In this document: one piece after another, positions 1 to 9,240 of the stretch | Numbering within the stretch: position 1 is the first letter of the stretch | How the letters are laid out: every line of letters begins with the position of its first letter | Assembly (NCBI RefSeq): GCF_000373565.1 | Contig: NZ_KB891809.1 | Coordinates: forward strand, 414,240-478,239 | Source: Streptomyces sp. HmicA12 | GTDB taxonomy: Bacteria > Actinomycetota > Actinomycetes > Streptomycetales > Streptomycetaceae | Direction of reading: 5' to 3' | DNA: 64,000 nucleotides | Program-made: the position numbers and the translations under genes | Notes under the pieces: model-generated | Databases searched by the model: none | The model's input: only the letters and a program-made list of their open reading frames with translations | What the model was told of the DNA's origin: nothing

Positions 1-2
1 GG

Positions 3-1376
3 ATGTACGAGGGACAGGCACCGGCCGCCGGAGTCATCGCCGGCATCGGGCGGGTGTCGGGCCGCGCGTGCGTGATCGTCGCCAATGACGCGACGGTCAA
101 GGGCGGCACGTACTACCCGATGACGGTGAAGAAGCACCTGCGCGCCCAGGAGGTGGCCCTGGAGAACCGGCTGCCGTGCGTCTATCTGGTCGACTCGGGC
201 GGCGCCTTCCTGCCGATGCAGGACGAGGTGTTCCCGGACCGCGAGCACTTCGGGCGGATCTTCTACAACCAGGCGCGGATGTCCGGCGCGGGCATCCCGC
301 AGATCGCGGCGGTGCTCGGCTCGTGCACGGCGGGCGGGGCGTACGTCCCGGCGATGAGCGACGAGGCCGTGATCGTCCGCAACCAGGGCACGATCTTCCT
401 GGGCGGCCCGCCGCTGGTGAAGGCGGCCACGGGTGAGGTGGTGACGGCGGAGGAGCTGGGTGGCGGCGAGGTCCACTCGCGCGTCTCGGGCGTCACCGAC
501 CACCTCGCCGAGGACGACGCGCACGCGCTGCGCATCGTGCGGACCATCGTGTCCACGCTGCCGGAGCGCGGCCCGCTGCCCTGGGCCACGCGTGCGGCCG
601 TCGAGCCGAAGGTGGACCCGGCGGGGCTCTACGGCGCGGTGCCGGTCGACTCGCGCACCCCGTACGACGTCCGCGAGGTCATCGCGCGGGTCGTCGACGG
701 CTCGCAGTTCGCCGAGTTCAAGGCCGAGTTCGGGCAGACCCTGGTCACCGGCTTCGCCCGGATCCACGGCCACCCGGTCGGCATCGTCGCCAACAACGGC
801 ATCCTGTTCGCCGAGTCCGCCCAGAAGGGCGCCCACTTCATCGAGCTGTGCGACCAGCGCGGCATCCCGCTGGTGTTCCTGCAGAACATCTCGGGTTTCA
901 TGGTCGGCAAGGACTACGAGGCGGGCGGGATCGCCAAGCACGGCGCCAAGATGGTCACGGCGGTGGCCTGCACGCGCGTGCCGAAGCTGACCGTGGTGAT
1001 CGGCGGCTCGTACGGCGCGGGCAACTACTCGATGTGCGGCCGGGCGTACTCGCCCCGCTTCCTGTGGATGTGGCCCGGCGCGAAGATCAGCGTCATGGGC
1101 GGCGAGCAGGCCGCGTCGGTTCTCGCGACCGTCAAGCGCGACCAGTTGGAGGCGCGCGGCGAGGACTGGGCGGCCGAGGACGAGGACGCCTTCAAGGCGC
1201 CGATCAGGTCCCAGTACGAGACCCAGGGGAACGCCTATTACGCGACGGCCCGGCTCTGGGACGACGGCGTGATCGACCCGATGGAGACCCGCCAGGTACT
1301 CGGCCTGGCCCTGACCGCCTGTGCACACGCCCCGCTCCCGGAGAAGTCCGGCGGCTTCGGCGTCTTCCGGATGTGA
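3..1376 (+). CDS. accD1: Acyl-CoA carboxylase beta (carboxyltransferase) subunit, methylcrotonyl-CoA type, 5' partial
   Basis: Carboxyltransferase subunit of a biotin-dependent acyl-CoA carboxylase, most likely 3-methylcrotonyl-CoA carboxylase of leucine breakdown, acting in the cytoplasm with the alpha subunit encoded next. The frame is open at the left edge; family members are about 535 aa, so roughly the first 75-80 residues are missing. Crotonase-fold features are visible: the N-terminal carboxyltransferase half with GSCTAGGAYVPAM, and the C-terminal half with NISGFMVG and GGSYGAGNYSMCGRAY. The last two resemble MCC beta more than propionyl-CoA carboxylase beta. It is followed after 14 bp by the biotin carboxylase gene, then HMG-CoA lyase and an acyl-CoA dehydrogenase, which supports the leucine assignment. 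The symbol follows the S. coelicolor SCO2776 name recalled from memory. Confidence 0.93.
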   Translation: MYEGQAPAAGVIAGIGRVSGRACVIVANDATVKGGTYYPMTVKKHLRAQEVALENRLPCVYLVDSGGAFLPMQDEVFPDREHFGRIFYNQARMSGAGIPQIAAVLGSCTAGGAYVPAMSDEAVIVRNQGTIFLGGPPLVKAATGEVVTAEELGGGEVHSRVSGVTDHLAEDDAHALRIVRTIVSTLPERGPLPWATRAAVEPKVDPAGLYGAVPVDSRTPYDVREVIARVVDGSQFAEFKAEFGQTLVTGFARIHGHPVGIVANNGILFAESAQKGAHFIELCDQRGIPLVFLQNISGFMVGKDYEAGGIAKHGAKMVTAVACTRVPKLTVVIGGSYGAGNYSMCGRAYSPRFLWMWPGAKISVMGGEQAASVLATVKRDQLEARGEDWAAEDEDAFKAPIRSQYETQGNAYYATARLWDDGVIDPMETRQVLGLALTACAHAPLPEKSGGFGVFRM

Positions 1377-1390
1377 GGGGAGCAACGACC

Positions 1391-3451
1391 GTGTTCGACA
1401 AGGTACTTGTGGCCAACCGCGGCGAGATCGCCGTCCGTGTCATCCGCACGCTGCGCGCCCTCGGCATCCGCTCGGTGGCGGTGTACAGCGACGCCGACGC
1501 CGACGCGCGGCATGTGCGCGAGGCCGACGAGGCGGTGCGGATCGGCCCGCCGCCGGCCGTGGAGAGCTATCTCTCGGTGGAGAGTCTGCTGGCGGCCGCG
1601 GCGTCGAGCGGCGCCCAGGCCGTGCACCCGGGATACGGCTTCCTCGCGGAGAACGCCGGATTCGCGCGGGCCTGCGAGGAGGCGGGCCTGACCTTCATCG
1701 GCCCGTCCGCCGACGCCATCGCGCTGATGGGCGACAAGATCCGCGCCAAGGAGACCGTCGAGGCGGCCGGGGTGCCGGTGGTACCGGGCGGCCGTGACCC
1801 CGAACTGGCCGAGGCAGCACGCGACCTGGGCGCCCCGGTCCTGCTCAAGCCCTCCGCGGGCGGCGGCGGCAAGGGCATGCGCCTGGTCCGCGATCTGACC
1901 CTGCTGGAGGAGGAGATCGCCGCCGCGCGGCGCGAGGCTCGCGCCTCCTTCGGCGACGACACGCTCCTCGTGGAGCGGTGGATCGACCGGCCCCGGCACA
2001 TCGAGATCCAGGTCCTGGCCGACGGCCACGGCAACGTCGTGCACCTCGGCGAGCGCGAGTGCTCGCTGCAGCGCCGCCACCAGAAGATCATCGAGGAGGC
2101 GCCGAGCGTCCTCCTCGACGAGGCCACTCGCGCGGCGATGGGCGCGGCGGCGGTGGAGGCGGCCCGCAGCTGCGGCTACCGGGGCGCGGGCACCGTCGAG
2201 TTCATCGTGCCGGGCAAGGACCCGTCGTCGTACTACTTCATGGAGATGAACACCCGCCTCCAGGTCGAGCACCCGGTGACCGAGCTGATCACCGGCCTGG
2301 ATCTGGTGGAGTGGCAGGTGCGGGTGGCCGCGGGTGAGCGACTCCCCTTCGGCCAGGACGACATCACGCTCACCGGCCACGCGGTGGAGGCACGTCTGTG
2401 TGCGGAGACCGTGTCCGTCAAAGAAGGCGCGCGCGGCTTCCTCCCCTCCGGCGGTACGGTCCTGGCGCTCTCCGAGCCGGAGGGCGACGGCGTCCGCACG
2501 GACTCGGGGCTGACCGAGGGCACGGTGGTCTCCTCGCTCTACGACCCGATGCTCGCGAAGGTCATCGCGTACGGCCCCGACCGGGCCACGGCGCTGCGCC
2601 GGCTGCGGGCCGCGCTGGCCCGCACGGTGACGCTCGGGGTGCCGACGAACGCCGGGTTCCTGCGCCGCCTCCTGGCCCATCCGGACGTCGTGGCGGGCGA
2701 CTTGGACACCGGGCTCGTGGAGCGCGCGGCGGACGGCCTGGTGGACACCGAGGTCCCGGCGGAGGTGTACGCGGCGGCGGGCGCCCTGCGCCAGCGGGCC
2801 CTGGCCCCCGCGCCGGACGACGGCTGGACGGATCCGTTCGCGCGGCCCGACGGCTGGCGGCTCGGCGGCGAACCGGCGTGGACGACACACCACGTGAAGG
2901 TCTCGGGCCACGACCCGGTCGAGGTCAGAGTGCGGGCCGGGGAGGTCCTGGTGGACGGCGTCCCGACGGAGCCCGCCCGCCTCACCGCCGTCGCCGGGGA
3001 CTGGCTGGGCCGCGACGGCGACGCCTGGCACGTCCAGGACCACGACCCGGTGGCGGCGAGCCTGACCGGCGCGGGCTCAGGCGGCGCCGGTTCACTGACG
3101 GCGCCGATGCCGGGCACGGTGACGGTCGTGAAGGTGGCGGTCGGCGACGAAGTGACCGCGGGACAGAGCCTGTTGGTGGTCGAGGCGATGAAGATGGAAC
3201 ACGTCATCGCGTCCCCGCACGCGGGCACGGTCACCGAACTGGACGTGACACCGGGCACGACGGTGGCGATGGACCAGATCCTCGCGGTGGTCGAACCTTC
3301 TGGCGCCTCCGAGCAGATCGCGCCCGAAGGGGCGCGGGACAGTGCCGATCAGCGGCTCCGCCGCGGGGCGCGAGCAACCACGACGGCGGAGCACCCCGCA
3401 GACGGCCGAACCACCGACGGCGAGGGGAATCCCAAGGAGGCCGCTCGATGA
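1391..3451 (+). CDS. Acyl-CoA carboxylase alpha subunit (biotin carboxylase plus biotin carrier), methylcrotonyl-CoA type
   Basis: Biotin carboxylase and biotin carrier fused in one 686-aa chain, partner of the upstream carboxyltransferase. A GTG start at 1391 gives the canonical N-terminus FDKVLVANRGEIAVR. The longer open frame reaching back into the upstream gene is a shadow. Visible features are the ATP-grasp loop KPSAGGGGKGM, the carboxylase signature EMNTRLQVEHPVTE, and the biotinylation motif EAMKMEH with the modified lysine at residue 601. The carrier domain should finish near VVEPS (about residue 638). The last roughly 45 residues are low-complexity and come from a copy of the intergenic GC-rich repeat (about 3328-3384), so the C-terminal tail is probably non-functional. 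The stop overlaps the next start (ATGA). Confidence 0.95.
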   Translation: MFDKVLVANRGEIAVRVIRTLRALGIRSVAVYSDADADARHVREADEAVRIGPPPAVESYLSVESLLAAAASSGAQAVHPGYGFLAENAGFARACEEAGLTFIGPSADAIALMGDKIRAKETVEAAGVPVVPGGRDPELAEAARDLGAPVLLKPSAGGGGKGMRLVRDLTLLEEEIAAARREARASFGDDTLLVERWIDRPRHIEIQVLADGHGNVVHLGERECSLQRRHQKIIEEAPSVLLDEATRAAMGAAAVEAARSCGYRGAGTVEFIVPGKDPSSYYFMEMNTRLQVEHPVTELITGLDLVEWQVRVAAGERLPFGQDDITLTGHAVEARLCAETVSVKEGARGFLPSGGTVLALSEPEGDGVRTDSGLTEGTVVSSLYDPMLAKVIAYGPDRATALRRLRAALARTVTLGVPTNAGFLRRLLAHPDVVAGDLDTGLVERAADGLVDTEVPAEVYAAAGALRQRALAPAPDDGWTDPFARPDGWRLGGEPAWTTHHVKVSGHDPVEVRVRAGEVLVDGVPTEPARLTAVAGDWLGRDGDAWHVQDHDPVAASLTGAGSGGAGSLTAPMPGTVTVVKVAVGDEVTAGQSLLVVEAMKMEHVIASPHAGTVTELDVTPGTTVAMDQILAVVEPSGASEQIAPEGARDSADQRLRRGARATTTAEHPADGRTTDGEGNPKEAAR
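3328..3384. repeat. Copy 1 of the dispersed GC-rich palindromic repeat, inside a coding region
   Basis: The stretch GGGGCGCGGGAC...GCGGCTCCGCCGCGGGGCGCGAG matches the half found at 41591-41645 and 62653-62706. Here it lies in frame within the 3' end of the carboxylase alpha gene and encodes a non-homologous tail. Confidence 0.8.
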
Positions 3452-4395
3452 CACTCCCCATGATCAGCCCCGCCCCGGGCCTCCCGGCAAGGGTCCGGAT
3501 CCACGAGGTGGGCCCCCGCGACGGCCTCCAGAACGAGAAGACGACGGTCCCCACGGAGGCCAAGGCGGAGTTCATCCACCGCCTGGCCCGCGCGGGCCTG
3601 ACCACCATCGAGGCCACCAGCTTCGTCCACCCCAAGTGGGTCCCCCAACTCGCGGACGCCGAGAGCCTGTTCCCCGGGCTCCAGGACCTCGACGGCGTAC
3701 ACCTCCCGGTCCTCGTACCGAACGAGCGGGGCCTGGACCGGGCCCTGTCCCTCGGCGCGAGCCGGATCGCCGTGTTCGCCAGCGCCACCGAGTCCTTCGC
3801 GAAGGCCAACCTGAACCGGACGGTGGCCGAGTCCCTCGCCATGTTCGAACCGGTCGTGGCCCGCGCGAAGGAGGCCGGGGCCCACGTCCGGGGCTACCTC
3901 TCCATGTGCTTCGGCGACCCCTGGGAGGGCGCGGTCCCGGTCCGCCAGGTGGTGTCCGTCGCCAAGTCCCTCATGGACCTGGGCTGCGACGAGCTGAGTC
4001 TCGGCGACACGATCGGCGTGGCCACCCCCGGCCACGTACGGACGCTGCTCGCGCGGCTCAACGAGGAGGGCGTGCCGACGGACCGGATCGGCGTGCACTT
4101 CCACGACACGTACGGACAGGCGCTCGCCAACACCCTGGCGGCGCTGCAGCACGGCGTCACCACCGTCGACGCGTCCGCCGGCGGCCTCGGCGGCTGCCCG
4201 TACGCGAAGAGCGCCACCGGCAATCTCGCCACCGAAGACCTCGTCTGGATGCTGCACGGACTGGGCATCGAGACCGGCGTCGACCTCGGCCTTCTCACCG
4301 ACACCAGCAGGTGGATGGCCGGGCGTCTGGGCCGACCCAGCCCGTCCCGCACCGTTCGCGCCCTTACCCCTCCGGCGTCCGAACACGAGCAGTGA
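3448..4395 (+). CDS. hmgL: Hydroxymethylglutaryl-CoA lyase
   Basis: Cleaves HMG-CoA to acetoacetate and acetyl-CoA, the final step of leucine degradation. The protein is 315 aa, normal for the bacterial family, and begins with the HMGL/DRE-TIM signature VRIHEVGPRDGLQNEK. The metal-binding HFHDTYGQALAN stretch and the glycine-rich ASAGGLGGCPYAKSATGN, which carries the active-site cysteine, are present. The ATG at 3448 overlaps the preceding stop (ATGA) and has GGAGG at 3436-3440 upstream. The next gene starts 7 bp after its stop, so the four genes look like one operon. Confidence 0.96.
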   Translation: MTLPMISPAPGLPARVRIHEVGPRDGLQNEKTTVPTEAKAEFIHRLARAGLTTIEATSFVHPKWVPQLADAESLFPGLQDLDGVHLPVLVPNERGLDRALSLGASRIAVFASATESFAKANLNRTVAESLAMFEPVVARAKEAGAHVRGYLSMCFGDPWEGAVPVRQVVSVAKSLMDLGCDELSLGDTIGVATPGHVRTLLARLNEEGVPTDRIGVHFHDTYGQALANTLAALQHGVTTVDASAGGLGGCPYAKSATGNLATEDLVWMLHGLGIETGVDLGLLTDTSRWMAGRLGRPSPSRTVRALTPPASEHEQ

Positions 4396-4402
4396 GGCAG
4401 TC

Positions 4403-5563
4403 ATGGATCACCACCTCTCCCCCGAGCACGAGGAACTGCGGCGCACCGTCGAGGAGTTCGCGCACGACGTCGTGGCGCCGAAGATCGGCGACTACTACGA
4501 GCGGCACGAGTTCCCCTACGAGATCGTGCGCGAGATGGGGCGGATGGGCCTGTTCGGGCTGCCGTTCCCCGAGGAGTACGGCGGCATGGGCGGCGACTAT
4601 CTCGCGCTCGGCATCGCCCTGGAGGAGCTGGCCCGGGTCGACTCGTCCGTCGCCATCACCCTGGAGGCCGGCGTCTCGCTCGGCGCGATGCCGCTGCACC
4701 TGTTCGGCACCGAGGAGCAGAAGCGGGAGTGGCTCCCGAAGCTGTGTTCCGGCGAGGTGCTCGGCGCCTTCGGCCTGACCGAGCCGGAGGCCGGGTCCGA
4801 CGCCGGCGGCACCCGCACCACGGCCACCCGCGACCCGGAGACCGGCGACTGGGTCATCAACGGCACGAAGTGCTTCATCACCAACTCCGGTACGGACATC
4901 ACGGGCCTGGTGACGGTGACGGCGGTGACCGGGCGCACGGCGGACGGCAAGCCGCTGATCTCGTCGATCATCGTGCCGTCCGGGACGCCCGGGTTCACGG
5001 TCGCGGCGCCGTACTCGAAGGTGGGGTGGAACGCGTCGGACACGCGGGAGCTGCACTTCGACGACGTACGGGTGCCGGGCGCGAACCTGCTCGGCACGGA
5101 GGGGCGCGGCTTCGCCCAGTTCCTGCGCATCCTCGACGAGGGCCGCGTCGCGATCTCGGCGCTCGCCACCGGCCTCGCGCAGGGCTGCGTCGACGAGTCG
5201 GTGAAGTACGCCAAGGAGCGCCACGCCTTCGGCCGCAGCATCGGCGGGTACCAGGCGATCCAGTTCAAGATCGCCGACATGGAGATGAAGGCGTACACGG
5301 CGCGGCTCGCCTGGCGGGACGCGGCGTCGCGGCTCGTCTCCGGGGAGCCGTTCAAGAAGGAGGCGGCGCTCGCGAAGCTGTACTCGTCGACGATCGCGGT
5401 GGACAACGCGCGCGAGGCGACGCAGATCCACGGCGGATACGGGTTCATGAACGAGTACCCGGTGGCCCGCATGTGGCGGGACTCCAAGATTCTGGAGATC
5501 GGCGAGGGCACGAGTGAGGTGCAGCGGATGCTGATCGCGCGGGAGCTGGGACTGACGTCCTAG
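4403..5563 (+). CDS. acdH: Acyl-CoA dehydrogenase, isovaleryl/branched-chain type
   Basis: FAD-dependent acyl-CoA dehydrogenase of 386 aa, likely oxidising isovaleryl-CoA or other branched acyl-CoAs. The signatures GAFGLTEPEAGSDAGG (acyl-CoA dehydrogenase motif 1) and the C-terminal QIHGGYGFMNEYPVARMWRD (motif 2) are clear, with IGEGTSEVQRMLIARELG at the end. The position directly after HMG-CoA lyase fits the step before methylcrotonyl-CoA carboxylase. The symbol follows S. coelicolor AcdH (SCO2779), recalled from memory. Substrate specificity cannot be read from the sequence alone. Confidence 0.93.
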   Translation: MDHHLSPEHEELRRTVEEFAHDVVAPKIGDYYERHEFPYEIVREMGRMGLFGLPFPEEYGGMGGDYLALGIALEELARVDSSVAITLEAGVSLGAMPLHLFGTEEQKREWLPKLCSGEVLGAFGLTEPEAGSDAGGTRTTATRDPETGDWVINGTKCFITNSGTDITGLVTVTAVTGRTADGKPLISSIIVPSGTPGFTVAAPYSKVGWNASDTRELHFDDVRVPGANLLGTEGRGFAQFLRILDEGRVAISALATGLAQGCVDESVKYAKERHAFGRSIGGYQAIQFKIADMEMKAYTARLAWRDAASRLVSGEPFKKEAALAKLYSSTIAVDNAREATQIHGGYGFMNEYPVARMWRDSKILEIGEGTSEVQRMLIARELGLTS

Positions 5564-5630
5564 TCACGGGGTACGCAGGGGGCGGGTGGGGCGTGGACCA
5601 CACCCCCCGCCCCCTGGACAGCCGGGAAAC

Positions 5631-5649
5631 TTAGGTTAACCTACCCTCA
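5631..5649 (+). promoter_or_regulatory. Iron box (DmdR1/IdeR-type operator) upstream of desE
   Basis: TTAGGTTAACCTACCCTCA matches the iron-box consensus TTAGGTTAGGCTAACCTAA at about 15 of 19 positions and lies 54 bp before the desE start. It probably gives iron-dependent repression of desE-desF. Confidence 0.8.
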
Positions 5650-5702
5650 GTTTTACGAACCGGCCCGGACGTAGATCCGGCACGTCCGAAAGCAGCCCTG
5701 CC

Positions 5703-6752
5703 ATGTCGAACGCCCGCCTGTCCCGCCCCACCCGCCGCGGCATCCTCGCCGCCGGCGGCGCCCTCGGCCTCGGCGCCGCGCTCGCCGCGTGCGGCAGCGA
5801 CAACGGCTCCAAAGACAGCGGTTCGGACTCGACGGAGGCCGCGAAGAAGTCCGGCCCCTGGTCCTACAAGGACGACCGCGGCAAGACCGTGAAGCTGGAC
5901 AAGATCCCGGCGAACATCGTGGCGTACACCGGCGTCGGCGCCGCCCTCTTCGACTACGGCATCCAGGTCAAGGGTGTCTTCGGCCCGACCACGCTGAAGA
6001 ACGGCAAGGCCGACGTCATGGCCGGCGACATGCCCGTCGACAAGGTCACGGTCATCGGCAACGAGTGGGGCACGTTCAACATCGAGAAGTACGCGGCCCT
6101 CGCGCCCGACGTACTGATCAGCACGATGTTCGACGGCACGGGCACGCTCTGGTACGTCCCCGAGGAGTCCGCGGCGAAGGTCGCCAAGCTCGCCCCGAGC
6201 GTCGGCATCTCCGTCTACGACCGCCAGCTGACGCAGCCTCTGGAGCGCATGTACGCGCTGGCCGAGTCGCTCGGCGCCGACCTGAAGGACGACAAGGTCG
6301 TCAAGGCGAAGAAGCGCTTCGAGGACGCCGCGGCCCGGCTGCGCAAGGCCGCCAAGGCACACCCCGACGTCAAGGTCCTGGTCGGCTCGGCGAGCGCGGA
6401 CATCTTCTACGTGTCCGGCACGAACCTCTCCATCGACCTGGAGTACTTCAAGTCGCTCGGCGTGAACTTCGTCGAGCCCTCGGAGAAGGCGAAGAAGGCG
6501 TCCGGCGGCTGGTACGAGAACCTGAGCTGGGAGAACGTCGACAAGTACCCGGCCGACATCATCATGATGGACGACCGCACCCAGGCCATCCAGCCCGCCG
6601 ACATCGACGAGGCGACCTGGAAGAAGCTCCCCGCCGTCAAGGCGGGCCAGATCATCCCGCGCTCCACCGAGCCGATCCTGTCCTACGACAAGTGCGCCCC
6701 GCTCCTGGAGAACCTCGCCAAGGCGATCGAGACCGCGAAGAAGGTGTCGTAA
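5703..6752 (+). CDS. desE: Ferric-siderophore (desferrioxamine) ABC transporter substrate-binding lipoprotein
   Basis: Lipoprotein of 349 aa that captures ferrioxamines outside the membrane for ABC import. The N-terminus has a twin-arginine-like TRRGILAAGG segment and a lipobox LAAC, so it is probably exported and lipidated. The mature part has periplasmic-binding-protein type III features such as GTFNIEKYAALAPDVLIS and the closing YPADIIMMDDRTQ. An iron box precedes it. The siderophore-interacting reductase gene begins 4 bp after its stop and desABCD follows, the arrangement seen in S. coelicolor. No permease or ATPase gene is present here, so other loci must supply them. Confidence 0.93.
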   Translation: MSNARLSRPTRRGILAAGGALGLGAALAACGSDNGSKDSGSDSTEAAKKSGPWSYKDDRGKTVKLDKIPANIVAYTGVGAALFDYGIQVKGVFGPTTLKNGKADVMAGDMPVDKVTVIGNEWGTFNIEKYAALAPDVLISTMFDGTGTLWYVPEESAAKVAKLAPSVGISVYDRQLTQPLERMYALAESLGADLKDDKVVKAKKRFEDAAARLRKAAKAHPDVKVLVGSASADIFYVSGTNLSIDLEYFKSLGVNFVEPSEKAKKASGGWYENLSWENVDKYPADIIMMDDRTQAIQPADIDEATWKKLPAVKAGQIIPRSTEPILSYDKCAPLLENLAKAIETAKKVS

Positions 6753-6756
6753 CCCC

Positions 6757-7623
6757 ATGACCGCGACGGCCGAAGCCCCCGCTGTAGCCCCTTTCCGATT
6801 CTTCGATCTGCAAGTGGTCCGCACGCGGCGGCTCGGCCCGTCGCTGCTCCGGGTGACCTTCACGGGTCCCGAGCTCGCCGACTTCCACGGCGGCGGCCGG
6901 GACCAGTCGCTCTCCCTCTTCCTGCCGCACCCCGGCCAGGACGCCCCCGTGCTTCCGCCCGTCATCCCGGGCGACGACGGCCGCGGCTGGCACGCGGCGT
7001 ACCGGGCCATCCCGGACCACGAGCGCGCGGTGATGCGCTCGTACACGCTCAGCGGCCAGCGCCGTCACCCGGCGGAGGAAGTCGACATCGACTTCGTCCT
7101 GCACAACGCCGATCCGGCGACGACCGGGCCCGCCTGCCGCTGGGCCGAGGCCGCGCGGCCCGGTGACAGGGTCGTCGTGCTCGGCCCGGCGATCGCCGAC
7201 AACGCGGCCGTGCGCTGCCAGCCGCCGCGGGACTTCGACCACATCCTGATGTGGGGCGACGAGACGGCGCTGCCCGCCGCCCTCGGCATCCTGGCCTGGC
7301 TGCCCGCGTCCGTCTCCGCGCACGCGTGGCTGGAGGTCCCGCACCGCGAGGACATCCAGCCGATCCTCACCGCGGCGAACCTCACCGTGCACTGGCTGGT
7401 CCGCGACGAGCACGCCCCGAGCGCGCTCGACTCCATCCGCGCCGCCCAACTCCCCGACGCCACCAGCCCGTACGCCTGGCTGGCCGGCGAGTCCGGGGCG
7501 ATGAAGGAGCTGCGCCGCCATCTCGTGCGCGAGCGCGGTTACGACAAGCGGGCGGTGAAGTTCGTCGGGTACTGGCGCCGCGGGCTGAGCGAGGACGCGC
7601 TGCGCGAGCAGGCCGCCGCCTGA
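6757..7623 (+). CDS. desF: Siderophore-interacting protein (FAD-dependent ferric-siderophore reductase)
   Basis: Cytoplasmic flavoprotein of 288 aa in the ViuB/SIP family, expected to release iron from imported ferrioxamine by reduction. The FAD-binding motif RSYTLS is at about residues 91-96, the GDETALPAALGIL segment marks the NAD(P)H-binding lobe, and the ending AGESGAMKELRRHL...VKFVGYWRRG is typical. It is co-oriented with desE (4-bp gap) and probably cotranscribed. The desA promoter region with its own iron box follows. Confidence 0.92.
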   Translation: MTATAEAPAVAPFRFFDLQVVRTRRLGPSLLRVTFTGPELADFHGGGRDQSLSLFLPHPGQDAPVLPPVIPGDDGRGWHAAYRAIPDHERAVMRSYTLSGQRRHPAEEVDIDFVLHNADPATTGPACRWAEAARPGDRVVVLGPAIADNAAVRCQPPRDFDHILMWGDETALPAALGILAWLPASVSAHAWLEVPHREDIQPILTAANLTVHWLVRDEHAPSALDSIRAAQLPDATSPYAWLAGESGAMKELRRHLVRERGYDKRAVKFVGYWRRGLSEDALREQAAA

Positions 7624-7704
7624 ACCCTGACCTCCGGTTAGGTTCAATTCCCGCCATACAACTACACATTTCGCCACATTCAGGGGCGGGGTCGCGAGCT
7701 CAAA

Positions 7705-7723
7705 TTAGGTTAGGCTAACCTAA
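7705..7723 (+). promoter_or_regulatory. Perfect iron box (DmdR1/IdeR operator) upstream of desA
   Basis: TTAGGTTAGGCTAACCTAA is an exact 19-bp inverted repeat matching the published Streptomyces iron-box consensus, 74 bp before desA. It is expected to repress desABCD when iron is plentiful. Confidence 0.95.
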
Positions 7724-7797
7724 GTCAGGGCTCGCGTCCCCGCCCTTTTTCCTGCCCCACCCGGGAACACCCGCATCCCCACCCGGAGGAACCGTTC

Positions 7798-9240
7798 ATG
7801 CGCTCGCACCTGCTCAATGACACGACCGCGGAGTTGTACCGCAGCTCCGTGACCGAGGGAATCGAGCGGGTGGCGGCCAAACTCGCCACCACCGCACGGC
7901 CGTTCACGGGCGTCACACCCGACGCCCTCTCCCCCGTCGTCGACGCCGTCGACCTCGACGCACCGCTGCACGACACCATCGCCGCGCTCGACGAGCTGGA
8001 GGACGTCTACCTCCGCGACGCCGTCTACTTCCACCACCCCCGCTACCTGGCCCACCTCAACTGCCCGGTCGTCATCCCGGCCGTGCTCGGCGAGGCCGTC
8101 CTGTCCGCGGTCAACTCCTCGCTGGACACCTGGGACCAGTCCGCCGGCGGCACGCTCATCGAGCGCAAGCTCATCGACTGGACCACCGCCCGGATCGGGC
8201 TCGGCCCGGCCGCCGACGGCGTGTTCACCTCCGGTGGCTCCCAGTCCAACCTGGAGGCGCTGCTCCTCGCCCGCGAGGAGGCGAAGGCGAGCTCCCCCGG
8301 CGACCTCCGCGTCTTCGCCTCCGAGGCCGGTCACTTCAGCGTCCAGAAGTCCGCCAAACTCCTCGGCCTCGACCCGCACTGCGTGGTGTCGATCCCCGTT
8401 GACAAGGACAAGCGGATGCAGACCCTGGTGCTCGCCGCCGAGCTGGAGCGCTGCCGCGCCGACGGCCTCGTCCCCATGGCCGTCGTCGCCACCGCGGGTA
8501 CCACCGACTTCGGCTCCATCGACCCGCTGCCGGAGATCGCCGAGCTGTGCGCCCAGTACGACACCTGGATGCACGTCGACGCGGCCTACGGCTGCGGCCT
8601 GCTGGCGTCGACGACGAACCGCGACCGGCTCACCGGCATCGAGCGCGCCGACTCGGTCACCGTCGACTACCACAAGTCCTTCTTCCAGCCGGTGAGTTCG
8701 AGCGCCGTACTGGTCCGCGACGGCGCCACCCTGCGGCACGCCACCTACCACGCGGAGTACCTCAACCCGCGCCGTACGGTCGCCGAGCGCATCCCCAACC
8801 AGGTGGACAAGTCGCTGCAGACCACGCGCCGCTTCGACGCCCTCAAACTGTGGCTGACACTGCGCGTGATGGGCGCCGACGGCATCGGCTCCCTCTTCGA
8901 CGAGGTCTGTGAACTGGCCCACAGTGCCTGGGAGTTGCTCGCCGCCGACCCGCGCTTCGACGTGGTCGTCGAGCCGAGCCTGTCCACCCTCGTCTACCGC
9001 TACATCCCGGCCTCCGTCACCGACCCGGCCGAGATCGACCGCGCCAACCTGTACGCCCGCAAGGCCCTGTTCGCCTCCGGCGACGCGGTCGTGGCGGGCA
9101 CCAAGGTCGGCAGCCGCCAGTACCTCAAGTTCACCCTGCTCAACCCCGAGACGACCCTCGACGACATCACGGCCGTCCTCGACCTCATCGCCGGCCACGC
9201 CGAGCAGTACCTGGGAGACACCCTTGACCGCGCAAGCTGA
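7798..9240 (+). CDS. desA: Lysine decarboxylase of desferrioxamine biosynthesis (PLP-dependent)
   Basis: PLP-dependent group II decarboxylase of 480 aa that converts L-lysine to cadaverine, the first step of desferrioxamine assembly. Visible motifs are the cofactor region VFTSGGSQSNLEALLLAR, the aspartate-containing HVDAAYGCGLL, and the PLP lysine in VDYHKSFFQP. Length matches known DesA. The ATG at 7798 has GGAGGA at 7783-7788. The desB start lies inside its last codons, which implies translational coupling in the desABCD operon. The perfect iron box upstream indicates iron repression. Confidence 0.96.
   Translation: MRSHLLNDTTAELYRSSVTEGIERVAAKLATTARPFTGVTPDALSPVVDAVDLDAPLHDTIAALDELEDVYLRDAVYFHHPRYLAHLNCPVVIPAVLGEAVLSAVNSSLDTWDQSAGGTLIERKLIDWTTARIGLGPAADGVFTSGGSQSNLEALLLAREEAKASSPGDLRVFASEAGHFSVQKSAKLLGLDPHCVVSIPVDKDKRMQTLVLAAELERCRADGLVPMAVVATAGTTDFGSIDPLPEIAELCAQYDTWMHVDAAYGCGLLASTTNRDRLTGIERADSVTVDYHKSFFQPVSSSAVLVRDGATLRHATYHAEYLNPRRTVAERIPNQVDKSLQTTRRFDALKLWLTLRVMGADGIGSLFDEVCELAHSAWELLAADPRFDVVVEPSLSTLVYRYIPASVTDPAEIDRANLYARKALFASGDAVVAGTKVGSRQYLKFTLLNPETTLDDITAVLDLIAGHAEQYLGDTLDRAS

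Noticed and set aside
1238..3043. Long minus-strand open frames opposite the carboxylase genes and many others like it
   Set aside because: In very high-GC DNA long antisense frames are common. These are Arg/Gly/Ala-rich with no motif and lie opposite clear genes.
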